From Haloprofundus halophilus (lineage in GTDB: Archaea > Halobacteriota > Halobacteria > Halobacteriales > Haloferacaceae), in contig NZ_QQRR01000002.1 in assembly GCF_003439925.1 (NCBI RefSeq), forward strand, positions 248,001-312,000: a stretch of 64,000 bases of DNA. Reading direction: 5' to 3'. Both the position numbers and the translations under genes were made by a program. Position 1 is the first letter of the stretch; each line of letters begins with the position of its first letter. Below the pieces are notes generated by a model. It did not search any database, was not told where the DNA came from, and worked only from the letters and a program-made list of their open reading frames with translations. Positions 7,230-14,816 of this stretch are shown piece by piece.

Positions 7230-7314
7230 TTGTGTGTAAACTGCCTCAGGGCGTGATACAGAATCGAACGCACACCCCGTCTTCGGGCGTGAAAAGAGGT
7301 CAATTCGATGCTGT

Positions 7315-8955
7315 TTACTTCTCAGATTCTTCGCGCAAGTCGAGTCGACGAATCTTCCCCGTCGACGTCGTTGGTAACTCGTCGACGAACTCGATGTGTC
7401 GGGGATACTCGTACGCAGCGAGTCGGTCGCGAACCAAGTCCTCGATCTCCGTTCGAAGCGTCTCCTCGTCGAACGCGTCGCTCGTCGGTTGGACGTACGC
7501 CTGGATCGCTTCGCCTCGCGTCTCGTCGGGGATACCGACGACGCCCGCTTGCTCGACGTTCGGATGTCGGAGAATCGCCTTCTCGACCTCCATCGGGCCG
7601 ACGCGATAGCCGCTCGTGAGAATGACGTCGTCGGCGCGCGAGACGAACCACAGGTAGCCCTCGTCGTCCTGCATGACGATGTCGTCGGTCAGGAACCAGT
7701 CACCGTCGAGTCGCTTGTTGGCCGTTTTCTCGGGTAAGCCCCAGTATTCGTCGAAGAACACGCGGTCGTCGTCCGGACGGACGGCCAACTCGCCGGGTTC
7801 GCCCGTCGGGAGTCTCTCGCGGGTTTCTTGGTCGACGACGGCCACGTCGTAGCCGGGAAGCGGCTTGCCCATGCTGCCGGGCTGTGCCTCGAACCAGTTC
7901 GAGCTGTTGCCGACGACGAGATTGAGCTCCGTCTGTCCGTAGAACTCGTTCACCGGCACGTCGTCGAACGTCTCGTCGACCCAGTCGAGAATCTCGGGTG
8001 TGAGCGGTTCGCCGACCGCCGCGAGCGTCTCCAGAGCGAGGTCGTATTTCTCGGTGGGGTTCTCGACGGACATCAACATCCGCAGCGCCGTCGGCGGCAT
8101 GAACGCCTTCGTGACCCCGTGGCGAGCCATGAAATCGAACACGTCCTCGGGGTCGAAATCCTCCCGCGGCCACCCGACGATAGTACAGCCGTGGTGCAGC
8201 GCTGCGAACAGCGTTCCACCGAGCGCAGCGCCCCACGCCCAGTCGGCGGGCGTCCACAGCGTCGCGTCGTGGAGTCCCTGGTCGAAGTAGTTGTAGGCGG
8301 CCGCAGCGCGTCCAAGCCAGAGTGCGTGACTGTGGAGGACGCCCTTCGGCGGACCGGTGCTCCCGCTCGTGTACATGATGGCGCTCGGCGTCTCCGGCGT
8401 CGAGTCGTACACGTCGATGCCAGGCTTCTCGGATGCGACGAGGTCGTCGAAGGCGTGTGCGTCTCCCTCGACGTTCGACCCGAGCTCGACGACGTGTTCG
8501 AGGTCGGGACACGCATCACTGATTGCGTCGATTTCGTCGCGGACCGCGGGGTCGACGACGACCGCTTTGGCCTCGCTGTCGACGAGTCGGTATTCGAGCG
8601 CGTCTCGACCGAAGAGGACGGTCAACGGGACGGACACCGCCCCGAGTTTCCAGTTTGCGAGATGCGTGACCGGGTTCTCGGGCTTCTGGGGGACGACGAC
8701 GCCGACACGGTCGCCTGCCTCGATACCTAGCGCTGCGAGGGCGGCGGCAAGGCGGTCAGAGCGGTCGTCGAGGTCACGAAACGTGAGGTTCGCCGACGGG
8801 CCGTCCGGGTTCTCGTACCGAAGCGCGACGCGCTCTGGGTCGTCGTGCTTTCGGAGGAAGTCCGTCGCGGGGTTGTAGCGGTCGGGAAGCGCCCACTCGA
8901 ACTCCCGTCGGGCCTGTTCGTAGCTCTCGAACCGTGGCATGATTTGCCAAGTCAT
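7315..8955 (-). CDS. Acyl-CoA synthetase (AMP-forming)
   Basis: 546 residues. ATP + CoA + carboxylate gives acyl-CoA + AMP + PPi, in the cytosol. The P-loop-like motif is 'YTSGSTGPPKG' (195-205). It is followed by 'WTPADWAWGAALGGTL', the aromatic/Gly-rich acyl pocket typical of medium-chain ligases, then 'EFYGQTELNLVVGN' and the hinge 'YRVGPMEVE'. The catalytic lysine lies in 'TTSTGKIRR' at the C-terminus. A second in-frame ATG at 8940 (MPRFESYE) fits haloarchaeal homologues at least as well as 8955. It resembles the medium-chain/ACSM type more than acetyl-CoA synthetase, but the substrate cannot be fixed from sequence. It looks like a normal chromosomal gene between mobile segments. Confidence 0.9.
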   Translation of the reverse strand: MTWQIMPRFESYEQARREFEWALPDRYNPATDFLRKHDDPERVALRYENPDGPSANLTFRDLDDRSDRLAAALAALGIEAGDRVGVVVPQKPENPVTHLANWKLGAVSVPLTVLFGRDALEYRLVDSEAKAVVVDPAVRDEIDAISDACPDLEHVVELGSNVEGDAHAFDDLVASEKPGIDVYDSTPETPSAIMYTSGSTGPPKGVLHSHALWLGRAAAAYNYFDQGLHDATLWTPADWAWGAALGGTLFAALHHGCTIVGWPREDFDPEDVFDFMARHGVTKAFMPPTALRMLMSVENPTEKYDLALETLAAVGEPLTPEILDWVDETFDDVPVNEFYGQTELNLVVGNSSNWFEAQPGSMGKPLPGYDVAVVDQETRERLPTGEPGELAVRPDDDRVFFDEYWGLPEKTANKRLDGDWFLTDDIVMQDDEGYLWFVSRADDVILTSGYRVGPMEVEKAILRHPNVEQAGVVGIPDETRGEAIQAYVQPTSDAFDEETLRTEIEDLVRDRLAAYEYPRHIEFVDELPTTSTGKIRRLDLREESEK

Positions 8956-9004
8956 ACCATAACTCAGTGGTCTCAGACTTCAGTGTTCGCGACGCGGTAA
9001 CCAA

Positions 9005-9038
9005 AGAGAGTTTATCCACCCCTCAGGGGTGCGGGGCG
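9005..9038 (+). promoter_or_regulatory. Shared promoter/palindrome cassette 1 (SWIM gene)
   Basis: agagagtttatcc (TATA-like) is followed by the hairpin ACCCCT-C-AGGGGT and the conserved tail gggtgcggggcg (9027-9038). It ends 28 bases before the SWIM start codon. The same order and spacing recur at 9528-9563 and 11790-11828. The palindrome lies between the TATA box and the expected transcription start, the usual place for a repressor site. Confidence 0.6.
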
Positions 9039-9066
9039 CTCACTCCGAGCGCGTCGCTGAAACCCA

Positions 9067-9486
9067 ATGACCGAACATCTACTGTCGAAATTGACACCGT
9101 CTGGTCGCGTTCTCGATCGAGCACAGTACGAACCGTTGTGCTTCTCACTTCTCGATGGTGACGTCCTCGTTCGCAACGAGCGTTATACCGACCCAGAGAA
9201 CCACGAGTACCGAGTCCAGATCGAAAACGGCGTTCCTATCGCCTGTGAGTGCCCTGCAGACGAAAAATATCCCGGGGCGTGCAAACATCGAGTTGCCGTT
9301 GCAATCCGTAGCGTCGTCGTAGATGCAGCCGTGGAGATGCAGACTCTCGCCGACGGTGGTTCTATTCGAGCATCTACGAGGAACGAGACAGATGAGTCAT
9401 CGTGCGACTGCGAACACCTCTCCAATGGATTTCCGTGTTGGGAGTGTGTTCGTACAGGACGACGCGGACTTCCCTTACAGGAGTGA
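9067..9486 (+). CDS. SWIM zinc-finger protein
   Basis: 139 residues. The SWIM motif is Cys60-x-Cys62 ... Cys72-x-His74 ('CECPADEKYPGACKH'), a zinc-binding module for DNA or protein contacts. Two more Cys pairs (CDC, then CWEC) near the C-terminus may bind a second zinc. The N-terminal part resembles the start of haloarchaeal plasmid SWIM proteins ('LLSKLTPSGRVLDRAQYEPL'). Such small SWIM proteins are frequent on haloarchaeal plasmids and proviruses, with unknown targets. Its promoter carries the palindrome also found before the tfb gene and the gene at 11858, implying co-regulation within the element. Confidence 0.8.
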   Translation: MTEHLLSKLTPSGRVLDRAQYEPLCFSLLDGDVLVRNERYTDPENHEYRVQIENGVPIACECPADEKYPGACKHRVAVAIRSVVVDAAVEMQTLADGGSIRASTRNETDESSCDCEHLSNGFPCWECVRTGRRGLPLQE

Positions 9487-9527
9487 ACTTGACCTCTCAA
9501 CAGGAGGTGAACTCTCACTTAGAGTTC

Positions 9528-9563
9528 AAGAGAATTTTATCTGCCCCTGACGGGTGCGGGGCG
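9528..9563 (+). promoter_or_regulatory. Shared promoter/palindrome cassette 2 (tfb gene)
   Basis: agagaattttatctg is followed by gcccctga and the conserved cgggtgcggggcg, ending at 9563, 29 bases before the tfb ATG. Same architecture as 9005-9038 and 11790-11828. Confidence 0.6.
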
Positions 9564-9592
9564 ATTCGGAACTAATCGCCTCAAAGTGAACT

Positions 9593-10567
9593 ATGTCGCT
9601 GAGAGACATCTACGAGAGTGGCTTCGACGAAGAGAGTGGCAAAACAACGACTGCGACGACCTGTCCGGAGTGTTCGGGTACACTTGTGACCGAAGGTGGC
9701 GAGAGTAGCTGTACCGAGTGTGGGCTCATCGTCGACGAACATCGACTCGACCACGGCCCCGAGTGGCGCTCGTTTTCCGACGATGAAACGAATTCTGAAC
9801 GGACGGGTGCACCATTGACGCCTGCGCGTCACGACCGGGGGCTCTCTTCTGAGATTGGATTTGGGAAGGACGGAAAGGGCAATATCCTCTCTGGGCGGAA
9901 GCGTCGACACATCTCTCGACTCCGTCACCAACACGGCCGAGCACGCTGGCGAACGAAAGCAGAACAGAATCTCGCTCACGCCTGTGGCGAAATCACCCGA
10001 ATAACCGCTGCACTCGAGTTGCCACGAACGGTCTGTGAGGAGGCGTGTACCATCTATCGTGCTGCCCAGAAAGAAAACCTCATTCGCGGACGTTCGATCG
10101 AGACGATGACCGCAGGGAGTGTGTATGCGGCGTGTCGATGCCGAGGGTCGCTTCGGACAATCAGTGAGGTGGCTGAGGTCGCACTGTGTACCCGACAGAA
10201 GGTCCGGTTGGGGTATCGGGTATTGAACGCCGAACTTGGGTTACAGATTCCAGCAGTCGACATTCGAGATTTGATTCTTCGATTCGCGTCTGAGTGTGAG
10301 GTCTCAGACGAGGTTCGGTATCGAGCTTTGGGACTCGCGAGAATAGCCGAAGAGCGAGGGTTCACCAACGGACGCAATCCATCAGGCGTTGCTGCGGGGT
10401 GTCTGTATCTCGCCTGTCGTGAATTCGGCACTGATTGTACGCAGACACAGATCGCTCGGTTAACTGGCGTAGCGACTACGACAGTACGAGAACGTTACTG
10501 TGAGCTCAGGGAGGAGCGTGGCAACTGTAACCCAAACACCGAGAGCACACCTGAATCAAAATTCTAA
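9593..10567 (+). CDS. tfb: Transcription initiation factor TFB (element-borne)
   Basis: 324 residues, normal TFB length. TFB bridges TBP-bound promoter DNA and RNA polymerase. The N-terminal zinc ribbon has Cys24/27 and Cys40/43 (CPEC...CTEC). The B-finger region carries 'GPEWRSF'. Two cyclin-like repeats follow, the first at about 125-205 ('IRGRSIETMTAGSVYAACRC') and the second at about 215-300 ('GRNPSGVAAGCLYLACREFG', ending in a helix-turn-helix with 'TQIARLTGVATTTVRERY'). Haloarchaea have many TFBs that direct alternative gene sets. This one lies inside a mobile region and shares its promoter cassette with two neighbouring genes, suggesting it serves the element's own promoters. That role is inferred. 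Confidence 0.93.
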   Translation: MSLRDIYESGFDEESGKTTTATTCPECSGTLVTEGGESSCTECGLIVDEHRLDHGPEWRSFSDDETNSERTGAPLTPARHDRGLSSEIGFGKDGKGNILSGRKRRHISRLRHQHGRARWRTKAEQNLAHACGEITRITAALELPRTVCEEACTIYRAAQKENLIRGRSIETMTAGSVYAACRCRGSLRTISEVAEVALCTRQKVRLGYRVLNAELGLQIPAVDIRDLILRFASECEVSDEVRYRALGLARIAEERGFTNGRNPSGVAAGCLYLACREFGTDCTQTQIARLTGVATTTVRERYCELREERGNCNPNTESTPESKF

Positions 10568-10710
10568 TTCTCAGTGAGTATTTTAACCAAGACCAATTGA
10601 AGAGGCTTCGCTTTTGTTGGTTAACAGGCTACTACCCACCGAGTTTGCTCTTTCGCACTATCCGGGAATAATATCCCTGAAGCAAGAATTATATCCGTAG
10701 CTGTGCAAGA

Positions 10711-11250
10711 ATGAGTATGTCCAATAGCGAGTCTCCAGATGAGCCTCCGTCCTTCGACGACGCGTTTCGCGGTGACGATGTTGAGCAACGTGTCTACGGG
10801 ACTATCCTCCAGACTCGCGAGCCGACCGCAGCGAGCGCCATCGCCAAACGAGCAGATTGTGACCCAAAGACCGCTCGGAAGTACTTGGGCTGGTTTAGCG
10901 AACTAGGCGTCGTCACACGCCACGATGGTCATCCAGTCACCTACGAGCGCAACGACGCCTACTTCGAGTGGCGGCAAGTCAATCAACTCGCAGTCACCCA
11001 CTCTATCGAGGAACTTCAAGAGCGTGTCCGAGAGCTAACCTCGCGTATCGACGAGTACGAAGATTCGTACGATGCCACGACGCCAGCGGCTGTCGACGCC
11101 GTCGACGCTGCAGAGGCACGCGACGGCCGGACTATCGACGACGTCTATAGCGACCTCGGCGACTGGGCGACCGCTCGCGAGGAGCGCACACGCTATGAAC
11201 GTGCACGCCAGCAACGCACCAGTGGCGGGACCGAGCAGGCATCTGGGTAG
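10711..11250 (+). CDS. Winged-helix protein (DUF7342-type), putative antitoxin/regulator
   Basis: 179 residues. The wHTH spans about 20-80: 'TAASAIAKRADCDPKTARKY' is the recognition part, then 'GVVTRHDGHPVTYERND' forms the wing. A helical region (residues 90-115, 'IEELQERVRELTSRIDEYED') and an acidic, poorly ordered tail follow. It is followed after 8 bases by a gene for a TumE-like protein. The same two-gene order with related proteins occurs at 46401-47384. Small wHTH proteins paired this way are candidate antitoxins or repressors. ATG 10717 is an alternative start. Function inferred from context. Confidence 0.65.
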   Translation: MSMSNSESPDEPPSFDDAFRGDDVEQRVYGTILQTREPTAASAIAKRADCDPKTARKYLGWFSELGVVTRHDGHPVTYERNDAYFEWRQVNQLAVTHSIEELQERVRELTSRIDEYEDSYDATTPAAVDAVDAAEARDGRTIDDVYSDLGDWATAREERTRYERARQQRTSGGTEQASG

Positions 11251-11258
11251 CCACATCG

Positions 11259-11693
11259 ATGGCACCGCCCACAGGAGACGGACGTAGCCCCGCGCCTATC
11301 GACCGCCCAATACTCGAATTTCTTCAGACACGTCTCCAAGCGACGGCTCAGGTCGCACAGGCAACGATCACGGATACAAATGGCCACCTCGAACTCCAGG
11401 TCACACTCGCATCATCGTACTATCCCGAACTCGTCGAGGAGGCGACTTTGACCGTTCGCTGGTATACGAATGATGGCTTCAAAATTCACTATCGAGAAGT
11501 GCATCCTAACCGCGCCTGGGAGTGTCGGTGGGATCGCCATCCAAATCCCCACAATACACGTGACCATTTCCATCCCCCACCAGCTGCCCCTACCCCTGGC
11601 AACGACGCTTCATGGCCGACCGACTATCGCGACGTGCTTCGACTCGTCCTCGACGAAATCGAAGACCGAATAGCGTCCCTGTGGGACAAGTGA
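11259..11693 (+). CDS. TumE-like (DUF6516-type) putative toxin
   Basis: 144 residues, starting 8 bases after the wHTH gene. The core is a beta-rich segment, 'LELQVTLASSYYPELVEEA' then 'TLTVRWYTNDGFKIHYRE', followed by a histidine/proline-rich stretch 'ECRWDRHPNPHNTRDHFH' and 'PPPAAP'. The pattern of a W-D-x-x-P-N-P-H segment followed by F-H-P resembles TumE toxins (DUF6516), which work with a small DNA-binding antitoxin. Its paralogue at 46926 keeps 'TLTVRWF', 'IHYSDE' and 'HHEPNPHVEGWGHYQ'. I infer a toxin-like role. A substrate-binding or structural role is possible, and activity is unproven. Confidence 0.55.
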   Translation: MAPPTGDGRSPAPIDRPILEFLQTRLQATAQVAQATITDTNGHLELQVTLASSYYPELVEEATLTVRWYTNDGFKIHYREVHPNRAWECRWDRHPNPHNTRDHFHPPPAAPTPGNDASWPTDYRDVLRLVLDEIEDRIASLWDK

Positions 11694-11757
11694 GGACGGT
11701 CTCCCAAAGGTGAAACCAGGTCGCGAACGGTTGTCTCACTAATCTCTCAGTGATTGA

Positions 11758-11773
11758 GGGTTCCAACAGAGCC
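11758..11773 (-). repeat. Solo IS-end-like motif, copy 4
   Basis: gggttccaacagagcc, identical to 2296-2311 and one base different from 5620-5635. Here it stands without the rest of the dispersed repeat, just upstream of promoter cassette 3, so it may mark the scar of an insertion or deletion. Confidence 0.45.
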
Positions 11774-11789
11774 AAATGAGCGACTGAAA

Positions 11790-11828
11790 TCTGAGAGAGT
11801 TTTTACGCGCCCGCAACGGGTGCGGGCG
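11790..11828 (+). promoter_or_regulatory. Shared promoter/palindrome cassette 3
   Basis: tgagagagtttttacgc is followed by a perfect inverted repeat GCGCCCGC-aacgggt-GCGGGCGC; the shared tail gggtgcgggcg occupies 11818-11828. It ends 29 bases before ATG 11858. That conserved 28-29 base spacing across the three cassettes decides that ATG, rather than the GTG at 11840, as the start of the next gene. Confidence 0.6.
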
Positions 11829-11857
11829 CATCAATTCGAGTGCCCGTGGAAATCGAA

Positions 11858-13015
11858 ATGAGAACCCCAGAAACAACAACTGTCTTCGCAGGTGTCGACG
11901 GCCGAACAGATTTTGAGCTTCCTGCGTGGTATGCGCGAGAGACGACAATCGACAACCCGGTCTCATTCGCTGAGGCGATTCGAAATCTCCCACGAGCGAT
12001 TACTAGCGACGTTGCGTACAAGAACCCATACACCGACGAGTGGGTTCAGACGGAGCGACACAACGCGATTGTCGAACCAACTCGACTGGCTTCGCAAGCC
12101 AGTGATGAGACACCGTCTGACCCGCTCTTTTACATTCCAACGGACAGCTACTCAGTCATCAATCCGACCGACGTGTACGCCCCACTGACGGATGTACTTC
12201 GAGAACAGACTCTTGGCGAACACCCGCTAGCCGACGTCGTCTTCGGTGAGATACGACAGTACCGTGGAGGCGGCGAAGTCCACATGGATATTCTGTTCGA
12301 CGGCCTCTCCGTCGAACTCCCTGGGCGAAACGACCCGATTACGATGGGCGTCACGTCGGGCTACGATTATTTCGGCGGCCACGCGGTGTACGTCGAGGGC
12401 TTTGCCCGCGACAACTACTGTGCGAATTCGATTCGCCGACTGACTGACCGCAAGACGGTCAAACACGTCGGCGAGGTTGGTGACTTCTACGCGTGGTGGG
12501 TGATCATCATGGAACAACTCGGATTCGTCGCGAACGATCTTCTCGCGTTCATCGAAGATGCGACCGAGATCACCGTTGATTTCACCGCGATGCCGTTCGA
12601 CGTGGTGGAGTTCTACGAACTGCTAGACTTACCGGAGTACTTGGCCAAGCACGCAGCCAGCGATGCACGAAGTGAAGCCGCTGACCCACTCGACATCGAT
12701 ATGTGGACGCTACATTCGGGAACGACCTATGCCTTGACGCACTTTTTCAGCGGGAAAGAGGGTGCGTCGCTTGACCGGTACGTCCGCACGGCCAACGATA
12801 TTCTGTTCAATCCTGAGGCGACCATAGACACCGTAGAGCAGACATTCAAACAGCAGGCTGAGGCCGACACCGATCAAAACGGCCAAACCGGATTGGAGAG
12901 CCAAGTCGCGCTCGCTCAAATCGGACGCGTTGGACAAGATGTGCGTGAAAAGGCTGAACAGTTCGAGCACCGAGAAGCGCTGTTACGCGATCGATTCGTA
13001 TCTGTCTCTGAGTAA
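11858..13015 (+). CDS. DUF932-like plasmid protein, unknown function
   Basis: 385 residues from ATG 11858, chosen by the promoter spacing. The N-terminus contains 'TVFAGVDGRTDFELPAWYAR'. The middle has 'EVHMDILFDGLSVELPG' and 'GYDYFGGHAVYVEGFARDNY', resembling the layout of DUF932 plasmid/phage proteins, where a self-contained beta-rich core follows a query-like N-terminus. A helical C-terminal region (about 300-385) ends in 'REKAEQFEHREALLRDRF'. DUF932 proteins are carried by many plasmids and phages with no assigned activity. The match here is by general pattern, so the family call is tentative. It shares its promoter cassette with the SWIM and tfb genes. Confidence 0.5.
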   Translation: MRTPETTTVFAGVDGRTDFELPAWYARETTIDNPVSFAEAIRNLPRAITSDVAYKNPYTDEWVQTERHNAIVEPTRLASQASDETPSDPLFYIPTDSYSVINPTDVYAPLTDVLREQTLGEHPLADVVFGEIRQYRGGGEVHMDILFDGLSVELPGRNDPITMGVTSGYDYFGGHAVYVEGFARDNYCANSIRRLTDRKTVKHVGEVGDFYAWWVIIMEQLGFVANDLLAFIEDATEITVDFTAMPFDVVEFYELLDLPEYLAKHAASDARSEAADPLDIDMWTLHSGTTYALTHFFSGKEGASLDRYVRTANDILFNPEATIDTVEQTFKQQAEADTDQNGQTGLESQVALAQIGRVGQDVREKAEQFEHREALLRDRFVSVSE

Positions 13016-13086
13016 TGTTTTCGGCGTAAACCATCTTGTCGTCAGCAAAAGGACTTATTCGTCGGAGTCTCCCTGCGACTCTCACG

Positions 13087-14265
13087 ATGGCTGTGTCCGA
13101 CCACGACATACTGGCACATCTGGCTGGTGCGCAATCGATAGGGGATGTTATCCCGTACGTGGTTCTTACTCGACTCAGCGAAGAGCCGGCAAGTTTTGAG
13201 ACACTCGCAGACGAGTTCGATGTCGACCGAACCACGATTTACCGATTACTTGACCCAGTTCGTGAATGGCACTTCATCTCGAACGACGGTACCGACTATG
13301 ATGGATACGAAGTAACGGGGTTCGGGGCGGTCGTACTGCATCACATCGACGCGGCAACTACTGCTGACGAATTTGGCGATTCTGATTCGGGTCTCTCGTA
13401 TCTTTTGCGGTCGATTCTACGGCCGACACTGCTCAGACGACTTCGAACGAATCCTGCAAGAAAAGCTGACCTCGCCCGTGGGTCTGCGAATCCGTCACGG
13501 TCGACGGTACATCGGACAATCGCTGGGTTTCTCGACCATGGGTTAGTCACGCGAGATCGTTCAACTGGTCAGTATACCCTCACAACCGCTGGGAGAGACG
13601 TGCTCGCTACGTACGACTCACTGATGAGCGGCGTCCGCATCGCTCGTCGACATACAATCTTCTTTTGCTGTTGTGACGACCGAATCGCCGATTTCCCACT
13701 TGAGTCGCTCACAACAGCCGAGCAAATTATCGATGAACCAGTTGCCCCTGATCGGACGATGGTTGCGCTTCAAAAGGTCGTGGCTGCCGGTGTCGACGAC
13801 ATTCGGAGTCTTCGTTCGTGTAGCTCGGCTCAACGTGCAGCCATTTTCTATCCAGTCATCAAATCCGGCGTCCCCTACGAGCTACTCATAACGGGACCTG
13901 TGCTCTATACCCGCCCGAAGAAAGATCGGTATCGAGATATCGTGCATCGCGCTATCCGTGCTACCAACGTACGTCTACTCGTCGTTCCCGAAGTCGACGA
14001 ATTTCCCGTCGAACTCGATATTATCAACGGCGATACTGTTGTAGTCGCGCCATCCAACCCAAGAGATTCCGTAGATTTTGGAGATGGACTTCAATCGGAG
14101 ATGATCATTGGGAGTGATGCGGACTTGATCGCGTGGGCAGAGGCGCACTACCAGAGGTACCGAGAGGTGTCCGTCCCACCGCTTCGGTATCTCATATCCA
14201 ATCTACTCAACCACAGTAAAATACCCGACACAAAAGGCGGAGGGAAAGAACGGTCAAAAGGATGA
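13087..14265 (+). CDS. FilR1-like winged-helix transcriptional regulator
   Basis: 392 residues from ATG 13087. There are two wHTH modules. The first, about residues 20-70, contains 'ETLADEFDVDRTTIYRLLD'. The second, about 120-170, contains 'SANPSRSTVHRTIAGFLDHG' and 'LTTAGRDVL'. The larger C-terminal domain ('GVDDIRSLRSCSSAQRAA', then 'GVPYELLITGPVLY') resembles the FilR1/DUF1724 middle domain of archaeal regulators. The tail is basic. It sits directly upstream of the conjugation-like cluster in the same direction and is a natural candidate for its regulator. An upstream in-frame start would add 17 residues unlike the family. Confidence 0.7.
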   Translation: MAVSDHDILAHLAGAQSIGDVIPYVVLTRLSEEPASFETLADEFDVDRTTIYRLLDPVREWHFISNDGTDYDGYEVTGFGAVVLHHIDAATTADEFGDSDSGLSYLLRSILRPTLLRRLRTNPARKADLARGSANPSRSTVHRTIAGFLDHGLVTRDRSTGQYTLTTAGRDVLATYDSLMSGVRIARRHTIFFCCCDDRIADFPLESLTTAEQIIDEPVAPDRTMVALQKVVAAGVDDIRSLRSCSSAQRAAIFYPVIKSGVPYELLITGPVLYTRPKKDRYRDIVHRAIRATNVRLLVVPEVDEFPVELDIINGDTVVVAPSNPRDSVDFGDGLQSEMIIGSDADLIAWAEAHYQRYREVSVPPLRYLISNLLNHSKIPDTKGGGKERSKG

Positions 14266-14345
14266 GTGTCTTATAACGGCTTTTCCAGCGGCTACCACTG
14301 CGTTGCGACAGGTGAGTACATCGACCCGTCGTTTCGAATTTGGGT

Positions 14346-14816
14346 ATGATGTTTGGTAGATCTCTCTCCAACAGTATCTGCAGTGGTGAACACCCGTTGT
14401 CCGTGACCGGACATCGATTCGAAGGTCTACGAAGGTACAGCGCCTCCGTTCTCCAAAATCACGTCTCGATTTCCGTTGCCCGTACGGTGAGCGCTTTCGC
14501 GCTTGTCGTACTAATCGGGTCACAACCTGTCCTCGCACAGGAGACGGGAGCTGCCTTCTGCGATACGGACATGGCACAAACAATCAAGAATCTCTTTACC
14601 CTCATCCAGTTTGGTGGGCCACTCGTCGGTGGCGTAATCGCACTCGGTACGACGGTCGCGCTTCCGACTGTACGGCGGGCTGACTTCAAGCAAGAACTCA
14701 AAGAAGCTCGCAACCAAGCCGTCATCTGGGGAGTCATCGTCGCCCCGCTCGGAACGGCGATCATCGGCTTCCTTCTCACCGAAGTCGTCTCTGGAGGCGC
14801 AAGTTGCGCGTTCTAA
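14346..14816 (+). CDS. VirB2/TrbC-like small membrane (pilin-type) protein
   Basis: About 156 residues from ATG 14346. A hydrophobic, signal-like segment ends in an Ala-x-Ala-type site ('VVLIGSQPVLAQ'). Two transmembrane helices follow, around 'IQFGGPLVGGVIALGTTVAL' and 'AVIWGVIVAPLGTAIIGFLL', separated by a short charged loop. That topology and size match VirB2/TrbC pilin subunits and the equivalent small proteins that open archaeal conjugation clusters. The N-terminus before the signal is long (about 40 residues), so the true start may be further downstream. The next gene starts inside this one. Pilus assembly is inferred, not shown. Confidence 0.55.
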   Translation: MMFGRSLSNSICSGEHPLSVTGHRFEGLRRYSASVLQNHVSISVARTVSAFALVVLIGSQPVLAQETGAAFCDTDMAQTIKNLFTLIQFGGPLVGGVIALGTTVALPTVRRADFKQELKEARNQAVIWGVIVAPLGTAIIGFLLTEVVSGGASCAF

